This document shows positions 15,730 to 23,514 of a stretch of DNA of 64,000 nt, one piece after another. Within the stretch, counting starts at the first letter, position 1; the number at the start of each line of letters is the position of its first letter. The notes under the pieces were generated by a model. It made no database searches and was not told where the DNA came from. It was given only the letters and a program-made list of their open reading frames with translations. The position numbers and the translations under genes were made by a program. The stretch is from Saccharothrix luteola (GTDB lineage: Bacteria > Actinomycetota > Actinomycetes > Mycobacteriales > Pseudonocardiaceae), in NCBI RefSeq assembly GCF_020859565.1, contig NZ_JAJHUO010000033.1, positions 52,202 through 116,201 of the forward strand, read 5' to 3'.

Positions 15730-16635
15730 TTGACCGCGGACGAAGTCCTGGCCCGGTTGAGCGAGAACGCCGAGGTCATCCGGCTGACCGGCGGCGTGGT
15801 CAACACGGTGTGGCACGTCCGCGGCCCGGACCGCGACGTCGTGCTCAAGACGTCCGAGGACGCGCCGCCGTCGTTGTTCCAGGTCGAGGCCGAGGGGCTG
15901 GCGGTGCTGCGGCGGCACGGCCTGCGCACGCCGGAGGTGCTCGACGTCGGCGCGGACTGGTTGCTGCTGGAGGCGCTGACCCCGAGGCCGCTGGAGACGG
16001 ACGCGTTCTGGGAGAGCGCCGGGCGCGCGATCGCCGCGTTGCACGACGTGCGCGGCCCCCGGTTCGGTTGGGACCACGACGGGTGGTTGGGCGTGCTGCC
16101 GCAGCGCAACGACTGGCGCGACGACGGGCACGCGTTCTTCGCCGAGCACCGGCTGCTGCGCTACCTGGACGAGCCGAAGGCCGACGCCGTGCTGACGGCG
16201 GAGGACCGGGACGCGGTCGAACGGCTGTGCGCGCGGCTGCCGGAGATCGTGCCCGCCGCGCCGCCCGCGTTGACCCACGGCGACCTGTGGCACAACAACG
16301 TGGTGTCGACCGCGGCGGGCGAGCCGGTGTTCATCGACCCGGCGGTGTCGTGGACGTGGCCGGACGTGGACCTGAGCATGATGTTCTGCGGCGCCGACTC
16401 GCCCGCCCGGTTCTTCGACGCCTACCACGAGGTCCGGCCGCTGGACCGCGACTGGCGCGACCGGATGCCCGTGGTGTTCCTCCGGGAGGTCCTGAGCACG
16501 CTGGCGCACGAAGGCGACCGCTGGGGTTCCCTCGACTACCTCCGCGAAGTGCTGCGACCGTTCCGCCGCGTGCCCGCCGACTCGCCGGAAGCGGGCTCGA
16601 TCGCCGGGCCTGAAGGAGGTCCCGCGTCGAGCTGA
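15730..16635 (+). CDS. Fructosamine kinase-family / aminoglycoside phosphotransferase-like protein
   Basis: A 301-residue cytoplasmic kinase-fold protein. The nucleotide Lys lies in DVVLKTSEDAP (near residue 42), and the catalytic loop is LTHGDLWHNNVV with the metal Asp in VFIDPAVSW, in the form seen in fructosamine-3-kinase-like proteins. Bacterial members phosphorylate sugar amines or repair glycated amines; the exact substrate is not evident. The start is TTG 15730 with GGGGGA four bases upstream; no better ATG or GTG start is seen. The last 30 residues are Pro/Gly-rich and probably disordered. It appears to be a single-gene unit. Confidence 0.8.
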   Translation: MTADEVLARLSENAEVIRLTGGVVNTVWHVRGPDRDVVLKTSEDAPPSLFQVEAEGLAVLRRHGLRTPEVLDVGADWLLLEALTPRPLETDAFWESAGRAIAALHDVRGPRFGWDHDGWLGVLPQRNDWRDDGHAFFAEHRLLRYLDEPKADAVLTAEDRDAVERLCARLPEIVPAAPPALTHGDLWHNNVVSTAAGEPVFIDPAVSWTWPDVDLSMMFCGADSPARFFDAYHEVRPLDRDWRDRMPVVFLREVLSTLAHEGDRWGSLDYLREVLRPFRRVPADSPEAGSIAGPEGGPASS

Positions 16636-16771
16636 TCGACCGGGGAGTTTGCCGGGGGAGTGTCAGGGCTACCCCAAGATTTTCCCCCTGACGTGGCCCA
16701 CCCGCGGGGACGCGCACACGATGTGCGCCGTGGCGCGACGAAGCGCCGCCGCTCCTCGGAGGAGGTCGTCC

Positions 16772-18151
16772 GTGAACCGCTTCAGCTGGTGCGCGTCGCT
16801 CGCCGTGACGCTGACCGCGGTGCTCGCCGCGCCCGTGACCGCCGACACCGGGCAGGTCCCGTGTCCCGCGCGGCTGCCGGCGGACGCGACCTGCTACGGC
16901 GGGCAGGACGCCAACGGCGCGTTCGTCGCGTTCGCGATCCCGGCGGACTGGAACGGCTCGCTGGTCGTGCACTCGCACGGCGGCCCCGACCTGGCCGCGC
17001 CGACCGCGGACCGCCCGATCGAGGACCTGAACCGCTGGGCGGTGATGGTGCGCGAGGGCTACGCGCTGGCGGGCTCGTCCTACCGGCGCGGCGGATACGG
17101 CACCCGGATGGGTGCCGAGGACACCGAGAACGTGCGGAAGCTGTTCGTGCAACGGTTCGGCGTGCCGCGCAAGACGGTCCTGCACGGCCAGTCGTGGGGC
17201 GGGAACGTGGCCGCGAAGGCCATCGAGGCCTACGACTCGTACGACGCCGCCCTGCTCACCAGCGGCGTGCTCGCGGGCGGGTCGCGCGGCTACGACTACC
17301 GCGTCGACCTGCGCGTGGTCTACCAGTACTACTGCGGCAACCACCCTCGGCCGGACGAGCCGCGGTACCCGTTGTGGATGGGGCTGCGCGCCGACTCGAC
17401 CATGACCACCGCCGATCTGCGCGCGCGGCTCCAGGAGTGCACGGGTTACCAGTCGCCGTCCGCCGAGCGCAGCGCGCGGCAACAGCGCAACCTGGACGAC
17501 ATCCTCGCCGTCGTCAGGATCCCCGAGAGCGCGCTCGCGTCGCACCTCACCTTCGCCACGTTCACGTTCCGCGACATCGTGCACAACCGGCTCGGCGGGC
17601 GGAACCCGTTCGGCAACAGGGGAGTGCGGTACGCGGGATCGCACGACGACGAGGCGTTGAACGCGGGCGTCGAGCGGTTCAGCGCCACGCCGTCGGCCGC
17701 GCGCGACCTGTCCTACGACAGCGATCCGACCGGCGCGGTGTCGATCCCGGTGATCACCCTGCACGGGATCGGTGACGCCACGGCGTTCGTGGAGCACGAG
17801 TCGGCCTACCGGGCGAGCCGGGTCGGCGCGGGGACGGCGGAGAACCTCGTGCAGGCCTTCACCACGGAAACCGAGCACAGCGCGCTCAGCGACTCGGAGT
17901 ACGCCGCCGCGCTGCGTGCGCTCGTGAGGTGGGAGAGCACCGGCCACAAGCCCACGCCCGCGTCGATCGCCGCCGACTGCCCCGCCGCCGACGCGAAGTA
18001 CGGCACTGGCTGCTTCTTCGACCCCTCGTATCAGCCCGCGCCCTTCTCGGCACACGTGTACCCGCGTCCCGGCGGCACCCGGTGGCCGGCGATGACGGCC
18101 CGGCAGGAATGGTTGTGGGCGCGGCTGGGCCAAGTGGGTATCGCCCCCTGA
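16772..18151 (+). CDS. Secreted alpha/beta hydrolase
   Basis: A 459-residue exported hydrolase. GTG 16772 is chosen because a strong ribosome-binding site (GGAGGAGGT, 16758-16766) lies five bases upstream and the protein then begins with a clear signal peptide (NRFSWCASLAVTLTAVLAAP). The nucleophile elbow is GQSWGG (near residue 142), the acid is probably the Asp in LHGIGDATAF and the His that in TETEHSAL. Several Cys pairs (residues about 30-45 and near the C-terminus) fit a secreted disulfide-bonded protein. It resembles proline-iminopeptidase or esterase-like secreted hydrolases; the substrate is unknown. The large subtilisin gene follows in the same direction. Confidence 0.8.
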   Translation: MNRFSWCASLAVTLTAVLAAPVTADTGQVPCPARLPADATCYGGQDANGAFVAFAIPADWNGSLVVHSHGGPDLAAPTADRPIEDLNRWAVMVREGYALAGSSYRRGGYGTRMGAEDTENVRKLFVQRFGVPRKTVLHGQSWGGNVAAKAIEAYDSYDAALLTSGVLAGGSRGYDYRVDLRVVYQYYCGNHPRPDEPRYPLWMGLRADSTMTTADLRARLQECTGYQSPSAERSARQQRNLDDILAVVRIPESALASHLTFATFTFRDIVHNRLGGRNPFGNRGVRYAGSHDDEALNAGVERFSATPSAARDLSYDSDPTGAVSIPVITLHGIGDATAFVEHESAYRASRVGAGTAENLVQAFTTETEHSALSDSEYAAALRALVRWESTGHKPTPASIAADCPAADAKYGTGCFFDPSYQPAPFSAHVYPRPGGTRWPAMTARQEWLWARLGQVGIAP

Positions 18152-18249
18152 CTGCGCTTCCCCGAAGCAACGTGGTGGCTCTCTGCGGTGTCCTACTCAC
18201 TGAGGGCAGTGGCGGTCGGTGAGGTACCGCCACGGTGAGGGGAGTCCAC

Positions 18250-21200
18250 ATGTCCCGGAGAACCAGGGGACCACTCGCGTCCGGGCTGTTCGTGGCGGCC
18301 GTGATGATCGCCGCGAGCATCCCGGCCGCGGCCGAGCCACCGGAGCGGACCGGCGCGCCGCCGGTGGGCGCGCAACCGGACGGCACGGTCACGCTGCTGA
18401 CCGGTGACGTCGTCACCGTCCACGGGGACCGCGCTCAGGTGCGCCCCGGTCGTGGCCGCGCCGACGTGCGGTTCGTGCAGCGCTTGGACGAGGACGGCGA
18501 CCTGCACGTGCTGCCGACCGACGTGCTGGGCGACGTGCGGTCCGGCGTGCTGGACGAGCGGCTGTTCGACGTCACCGGCCTGATCCGGGCCGGCTACGAC
18601 GACCGCTCGACCCGCGTCACGCCGCTGATCGTGACGTCGACCGGCCCGGCCGTGGCCGGTGAGCCGCTGCCCAGCATCGGCGGGTACGCGGTCAAGGCGC
18701 CGAAGGGCACCGCGTTCTGGTCCGGCGCGCGGGCCGCGGGCGTGGCGAAGGTGTGGTTGGACGGCCCGGTCCGCGCCACGCTCGACCGCAGCGTCCCGCA
18801 GATCGGCGCGCCGGGGGCGTGGCAGGCCGGGCACACCGGTGCCGGTGCGAAGGTCGCGGTGCTGGACACCGGCGTCGACGCGACGCACCCGGACCTCGCG
18901 GGCGCCGTCGTGGAGTCGCGCAACTTCACCGACAGCCCCGACACCGACGACCGCGTCGGCCACGGCACGCACGTCGCCGCCACCATCACCGGCTCCGGCC
19001 GCTACCAGGGCGTGGCGCCGGACAGCGCGGTGCTCAACGGCAAGGTGCTCGACGACAACGGCGGTGGTTACGAGTCGGACATCATCGCGGGCATGGAGTG
19101 GGCCGTGGCGGCGGGCGCCGACGTGGTCAACATGAGCCTGGGGGCCTCGATGCGCACCGACGGCACCGACCCGATGTCGCAGGCCGTCAACCAGCTCACC
19201 AGCACCAGCGGCGCGTTGTTCGTCGTCTCGGCGGGCAACAGCGGTCCGTCCGAGCAGACCGTCGGCAGCCCGGGCGCGGCCGACCTGGCGCTCACCGTCG
19301 GCGCGGTGGACCGGTCCGACCAGCTCGCCGAGTTCTCCTCGCGCGGACCGCGCTGGGACGACGACGCGATCAAGCCGGACATCACCGCGCCGGGCGTCGA
19401 CATCGTCGCCGCCAAGGCGGCGAACGGCCGCATCGGCACCCCCGTCGGCGACGCGCACGTCGCGTTGTCCGGCACGTCGATGAGCGCGCCCCACGTGGCC
19501 GGTGCGGCGGCGATCCTCGCCGCACAGCACCCGGACTGGACGGCCGCGCGGCTCAAGAGCGCGCTCATGGCGAGCGCGAAGCCCAACGCCGACCTGACCG
19601 TGCACGAGCAGGGCGCGGGCCGGGTGGACGTGGCCGCGGCCGTCGCGCAGTCGCTCGCGGCCGAGCCCGCGTCGCTGAGCCTGGGCGTGGCCCAGTGGCC
19701 GCACGCCGACGACCAGCCGATCGAGCGGAAGATCACCTACCGCAACTCCGGCACCACCCCGGTGACGCTGACGCCGACCGCCGACCTGCGCGACCCGGCC
19801 GGCAACCCCGCGCACGCGGGCATGGTCGCGTTCTCGCCGTCGTCGCTCACCGTCCCGGCGGGCGGTGAGGCGGCCGTCGTCGTCACGGTCGACACCTCGT
19901 TGGACGGGCCGGACGGCCGGTACGGCGGCGCCGTGGTGGCCACCGGCGGCGCGACGCCGCTGCGCACGCCGATCGGCGTGACCAAGGAGGTCGAGAGCTA
20001 CGAGGTGAAGATGACGTTCCTCGACCACACCGGCGCGCCGACGTCGGACTACTTCTTCCGGTTCGTGGACATGAACCACCCCAAGGCCTACCTGGACCAC
20101 GACCCGTCCGGCACGGTCGTCGCCCGCGTGCCGAAGGGCACCTACTACGCCGACGCGTTCATCCAGACCCGGGAGACGCGGCAGCTCACCCAGGTGTTGG
20201 AGCCCAGCGTCACCATCACCGGACCCGCCGAGTTCGTGTTCGACGCCCGCGCGGGCAAGCCGATCGCGTTGTCGGTGGACGAGAAGAGCGCGGAGGTCGG
20301 CTACACCGAGGTGTTCTTCAGCCGCACGGCGGCCTGGGGCGACACGGGCACCGGCTTCATCGGGTTCCCGCCGGGCGCCGTGCTGTTCGTGCCGTCCAAG
20401 ACGTCCGCGCCCGGTGCGGCGAGCTTCGACGTCGCGGGGCGGCTGGCCAAGCCGGACGGCAACGGCTCGTACCTCGGCAGTCCCTACCAGTACAACGTCG
20501 CGTGGCGGCACGACGGCGCGGTGCCCGAGCGGCTCGACCGGTCGTTCCAGCGCCGCGACCTGGTGAAGGTCAAGTCGCTGGTCTCCTCGGCCGGACCCGG
20601 CACGACCGGGTTCCGCGACCAGATGGCGGGCGGACCGCTGCCGCTGGAGCTCACCGAGTACTACTCGCCGGGCGTCGACTGGTACGGCGACTTCCTGCAG
20701 ATGTCGGAACCGCAGGCGTTCCCGCCGCAGAGCGCCCAGACGACCGCGCAACCGCGCCGGTTCACCGTCGGCCGCACGGGGTCCGAGAAGTGGAACGCGG
20801 CCGTGTTCGGGCCGGCGTTCCCGACCAGGAGCCGCGCCTACGAGTGGGGCGGGCGACTCGGCGACGAGTTCAGGATCTCGGTGCCGATGTTCACCGACCA
20901 GGACCCGAACCACTACGGGTTCTCGGACGTCACGGCGGCGAAGACCACGTTGCACCGTGACGGCGTGCTACTGGCCGAGTCGCCCTACGACGGGTACGTG
21001 AGGGGCGTCGTGCCCGCGGGCAAGGGCACCTACCAGGTGCACGCCGAGGCCGAGCGGTCCGGTGTGGCCGAGCTGTCCACGCTGGTGGTGGCGGACTGGT
21101 CGTTCACCTCGGAGCACGTGGCCGGCGAGCAGCCGGCGGCGTTGCCGCTGCTCGCGGTGCGGTTCGCGCCTTCGCTGGACGCGGAGAACCGGGCGCCGGC

Positions 21201-21462
21201 CGGCCGGCCGTTCGCGATCCCGGTGTACGTGCAGCGCAACGGGGCGACCGGCGCCCAGGGCGTGGCGAAGCCCGCCGTGCAGGTGTCGTTCGACGACGGC
21301 ACGACGTGGCGGCCCGCGCCGCTGGTCAAGGTCGGGCAGCGCTGGCTCGCGGCGGTCGTGCACCCGGCCGGCGCGAAGTTCGTCTCGCTCAAGGCCCAGG
21401 CGCGTGACGCCTCGGGCAACGCGGTCGACCAGACGATCATCCGGGCCTACGGGCTGAGGTGA
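18250..21462 (+). CDS. Large secreted subtilisin-like serine protease (S8 family)
   Basis: A 1070-residue exported protease. The signal peptide covers about residues 1-30 (ending PAAAEPP), then comes a propeptide of about 170 residues. The catalytic triad is Asp206 (VAVLDTGVDATHPD), His238 (GHGTHVAATI) and Ser410 (GTSMSAPHVAGAA), with the oxyanion Asn in VSAGNSG. About 600 residues follow, mostly predicted beta-sandwich modules, as in large actinobacterial subtilases. ATG 18250 is preferred over GTG 18235 because GAGGGGAG lies just upstream of it. The protein should degrade extracellular proteins. A strong hairpin follows the stop. Confidence 0.92.
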   Translation: MSRRTRGPLASGLFVAAVMIAASIPAAAEPPERTGAPPVGAQPDGTVTLLTGDVVTVHGDRAQVRPGRGRADVRFVQRLDEDGDLHVLPTDVLGDVRSGVLDERLFDVTGLIRAGYDDRSTRVTPLIVTSTGPAVAGEPLPSIGGYAVKAPKGTAFWSGARAAGVAKVWLDGPVRATLDRSVPQIGAPGAWQAGHTGAGAKVAVLDTGVDATHPDLAGAVVESRNFTDSPDTDDRVGHGTHVAATITGSGRYQGVAPDSAVLNGKVLDDNGGGYESDIIAGMEWAVAAGADVVNMSLGASMRTDGTDPMSQAVNQLTSTSGALFVVSAGNSGPSEQTVGSPGAADLALTVGAVDRSDQLAEFSSRGPRWDDDAIKPDITAPGVDIVAAKAANGRIGTPVGDAHVALSGTSMSAPHVAGAAAILAAQHPDWTAARLKSALMASAKPNADLTVHEQGAGRVDVAAAVAQSLAAEPASLSLGVAQWPHADDQPIERKITYRNSGTTPVTLTPTADLRDPAGNPAHAGMVAFSPSSLTVPAGGEAAVVVTVDTSLDGPDGRYGGAVVATGGATPLRTPIGVTKEVESYEVKMTFLDHTGAPTSDYFFRFVDMNHPKAYLDHDPSGTVVARVPKGTYYADAFIQTRETRQLTQVLEPSVTITGPAEFVFDARAGKPIALSVDEKSAEVGYTEVFFSRTAAWGDTGTGFIGFPPGAVLFVPSKTSAPGAASFDVAGRLAKPDGNGSYLGSPYQYNVAWRHDGAVPERLDRSFQRRDLVKVKSLVSSAGPGTTGFRDQMAGGPLPLELTEYYSPGVDWYGDFLQMSEPQAFPPQSAQTTAQPRRFTVGRTGSEKWNAAVFGPAFPTRSRAYEWGGRLGDEFRISVPMFTDQDPNHYGFSDVTAAKTTLHRDGVLLAESPYDGYVRGVVPAGKGTYQVHAEAERSGVAELSTLVVADWSFTSEHVAGEQPAALPLLAVRFAPSLDAENRAPAGRPFAIPVYVQRNGATGAQGVAKPAVQVSFDDGTTWRPAPLVKVGQRWLAAVVHPAGAKFVSLKAQARDASGNAVDQTIIRAYGLR

Positions 21463-21471
21463 TCGACCCCC

Positions 21472-21502
21472 GGACGCGCCCGGTCACCGGCCGGGCGCGT
21501 CC
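21472..21502. terminator. Bidirectional hairpin terminator between subtilisin and HD-domain genes
   Basis: GGACGCGCCCGG at 21472-21483 is perfectly inverted at 21491-21502 with a 7-base loop. It begins ten bases after the protease stop, and its right arm is inside the last codons of the convergent HD gene (stop at 21484-21486). Confidence 0.6.
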
Positions 21503-22086
21503 AGCGGGTTGGCCGCCACCCGCTGCGCCCAGCCGTCGCGCACCAGCTCGGCGGCGGCGCAGCGCGGTTTGCGCTCGGCCTGGTCCTGCGCCCTGGCCAG
21601 GAACGCGTCGGCGAACCCGAGCCGCGGGTAGCGGGTCACGACGTCGTCCTTGATCCGCTCGGCGAACCGGTCCAGCCCGCGTCCGGACACGTCGGCGCCC
21701 ACCGCGACCTGCAACAGGTGGCTCTCCGGGTCCTCGTCGGCCGGCACGTCGTCGCGCATGTGCCGCACGATCACCTCCGCCAACCGGTCGCGCCGCACCC
21801 GTCCCCAGCCCGCGCCGGCCGCGAACACCCACGCCACGTGCCCGCTCGCCTCCTCGAACGGCAGCGCATGGCTGTCGAACGGCGGTGTGAGCGCGAGGTC
21901 GTGCAGCAGCGCGGCGACGTACAGCAGCTCGCCGTCGTGGGCGATGTCCGCGACGGCCGCGTGGGCGGCGGCCAGCGAGTAGGCGCGCAGCGAGTGGTTC
22001 AGCAGCCACGGCTCGGCGTACTCGTGGCAGACCTCGAGCGCGGCCGCCGCCGCCTTCGAGTCGGGTCGGGCGAAGATGAACTCCAC
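21484..22086 (-). CDS. HD-domain hydrolase, cyanamide hydratase-like
   Basis: A 200-residue soluble protein. The metal-binding HD pattern is NHSLRAYSLAAAHA followed by LLYVAALLHDLALTPPF, as in HD proteins related to cyanamide hydratase; a third His occurs in IVRHMRDDV. GTG 22086 is chosen because TAGGCT lies about nine bases upstream as a leaderless -10 box and the conserved part begins with EFIFARPDS; the upstream ATG would add 30 residues of unlike composition. The family hydrates small nitriles or hydrolyses phosphates. The actual substrate is unknown. Confidence 0.75.
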   Translation of the reverse strand: MEFIFARPDSKAAAAALEVCHEYAEPWLLNHSLRAYSLAAAHAAVADIAHDGELLYVAALLHDLALTPPFDSHALPFEEASGHVAWVFAAGAGWGRVRRDRLAEVIVRHMRDDVPADEDPESHLLQVAVGADVSGRGLDRFAERIKDDVVTRYPRLGFADAFLARAQDQAERKPRCAAAELVRDGWAQRVAANPLDAPGR

Positions 22087-22222
22087 GGCGGCGAGCCTAG
22101 GGGAGAGCGAATACCGGTACGACACCGAAGCGCGGTGTAGCGCGCTGCCCGGCGCGAGCGATTCCGGCTGTGGCACAGCAGCCGCGGGCGCACCGCGGTT
22201 GTCCCCGACCCCAGGAGCGCCC

Positions 22223-23089
22223 GTGTCCCGATCATCCCGATTCGCGGTGGTGCTCGCCGCGATCGCGCCGCTGCTCGGCGGCGTGCTGCCGGCCCACGCG
22301 GCGGCAGACGACTTCTACACCGTCATCGACATCCCGTCGAGGAACCCGCAGGCCGAGGTCGGCGTCCCGTTCCTGGTCACCGGCCACGTGCGCGGCTCGT
22401 GGACGACGCCGATCACCCGGGTCGAGGTCACCACCGACGACGGTCGGACGTGGCACCCGGCCGAAGGCACGACCGAGTGGCGCTACGCGTTCACCCCGAC
22501 CGGGCCCGGCGTCCACGTCACCGGCGCGCGGGCCTACAACGACACCGGCGTCAGCCCGGTGTCGGCGCCGGACATCGACGTCCACGTGGGCCTGACCGGA
22601 CCGTTGCCGTTCGCGGGCTGCCTGTGCATCCTCGACTCGTTCGCCTGGCGCGGCGGGTACGACCCGGACCCGGAACCGGTGGAGGTCGGCACGCGGATCC
22701 GGTTCGACCGCCCGGGCGAGGTGACCGGCGTCTACCTCAAGCGCGGCGACTACCGCGGACCGGTCGTCGTCCACCTGTGGCGGGGTGACGGGACGTTGCT
22801 CGCCGAGCAGACCGGCGGCAGCGACCCCTCCAGTTGGCAGATCGTCGGGTTCGACCAGGCCGTTCCCGTGCAGCCCGGCGTCGACTACGTGGCGTCGTAC
22901 TACACGCCGGAAGGCGGCTACCGCTCGACCGAGCACTACTACACCGGAACCGTCGTGTCCGCGCCGTTCATCGCGCCGCACAACGGCGTGTCCGGCGCGG
23001 GTGTGTACCGCTACGGCGTCGGCGGCGGTTTCCCGACCGAGTCGTGGCACGACAGCAACTACTGGGTCAGCCCGACGTTCTACGAGTAG
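22223..23089 (+). CDS. Secreted DUF4082-domain protein with an N-terminal Ig-like domain
   Basis: A 288-residue exported protein. GTG 22223 has AGGAG six bases upstream and begins a signal peptide (SRSSRFAVVLAAIAPLLGG, ending near PAHAAA). Residues about 30-130 form an Ig-like/E-set domain (ITRVEVTTDDGRTWHPAEG). Residues 135-285 match DUF4082: GEVTGVYLKRGDYRGPVVVHL, TLLAEQT, SWQIVGFDQAVPVQPGVDYVASYYTPEGGY. DUF4082 domains are non-catalytic beta-sandwiches that often occur beside glycosidases or Ig repeats and may bind carbohydrate. A free-standing version like this may be a surface or matrix protein. Confidence 0.8.
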   Translation: MSRSSRFAVVLAAIAPLLGGVLPAHAAADDFYTVIDIPSRNPQAEVGVPFLVTGHVRGSWTTPITRVEVTTDDGRTWHPAEGTTEWRYAFTPTGPGVHVTGARAYNDTGVSPVSAPDIDVHVGLTGPLPFAGCLCILDSFAWRGGYDPDPEPVEVGTRIRFDRPGEVTGVYLKRGDYRGPVVVHLWRGDGTLLAEQTGGSDPSSWQIVGFDQAVPVQPGVDYVASYYTPEGGYRSTEHYYTGTVVSAPFIAPHNGVSGAGVYRYGVGGGFPTESWHDSNYWVSPTFYE

Positions 23090-23108
23090 GCGGGACGGTC
23101 GGCCCGCC
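23089..23108. terminator. Short hairpin between convergent DUF4082 and SnoaL-like genes
   Basis: GGCGGG at 23089-23094 pairs with CCCGCC at 23103-23108 with an 8-base loop. It is short, but lies exactly between two convergent stops. Confidence 0.4.
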
Positions 23109-23113
23109 ACGGG

Positions 23114-23500
23114 CTACGGCACGACGCCGTCGGCGACCAGACCCGCCAGGATCGCCTCGCCGACCGCCGTCAGCGCCGATTGGGGCCGGATCATCACGGT
23201 GAAGGCCCCGATCCGGCCCTCCCCGTCCAACTCGATCAGGTCGATGCCCTCGACCTGCCTGCCGCCGACCGCGGTGCGGAAGTGCAGGACGTGGCCGGCC
23301 GGCCCGTCGTACTGGCCGACGTACCGGAAGTCCTCGAACGTCCGCTGGAGCACGCGGAACAGGGCGCGCACGGTGTCGATTCCCTCGAACGGGTGAAACT
23401 TCACCGGGCTGTGGAACGTGATGTCGTCGCTGAAGAACTCCGTGGCGCCGACGATGTCGCCCGCCTCGACGGCCGCCTTGAACCGCAGTGCCGCGTTCAT
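23114..23500 (-). CDS. SnoaL-like / NTF2-fold protein
   Basis: A 128-residue NTF2-fold protein: RFKAAVEAGDIVGATEFFSDD, then FHPFEGIDTVRALFRVL, FRYVGQYDG and a C-terminal strand with IDLIELDGEGRIGAFTVMIRP. The fold includes small isomerases, cyclases and ligand binders. ATG 23500 has GGAGG four bases upstream. It is the last gene of the PadR/FadH operon (14 bases after fadH), so it probably handles a substrate or product of the flavoprotein. No catalytic residue can be assigned with confidence. Confidence 0.8.
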   Translation of the reverse strand: MNAALRFKAAVEAGDIVGATEFFSDDITFHSPVKFHPFEGIDTVRALFRVLQRTFEDFRYVGQYDGPAGHVLHFRTAVGGRQVEGIDLIELDGEGRIGAFTVMIRPQSALTAVGEAILAGLVADGVVP

Positions 23501-23514
23501 CCTTGCCTCCGGGG

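Noticed and set aside
18193..20955. A 920-codon open frame on the minus strand across the subtilisin gene
   Set aside because: Shadow frame: low-complexity Arg/Gly/Val/His composition and no motif, while the plus strand encodes a complete S8 protease with its triad.
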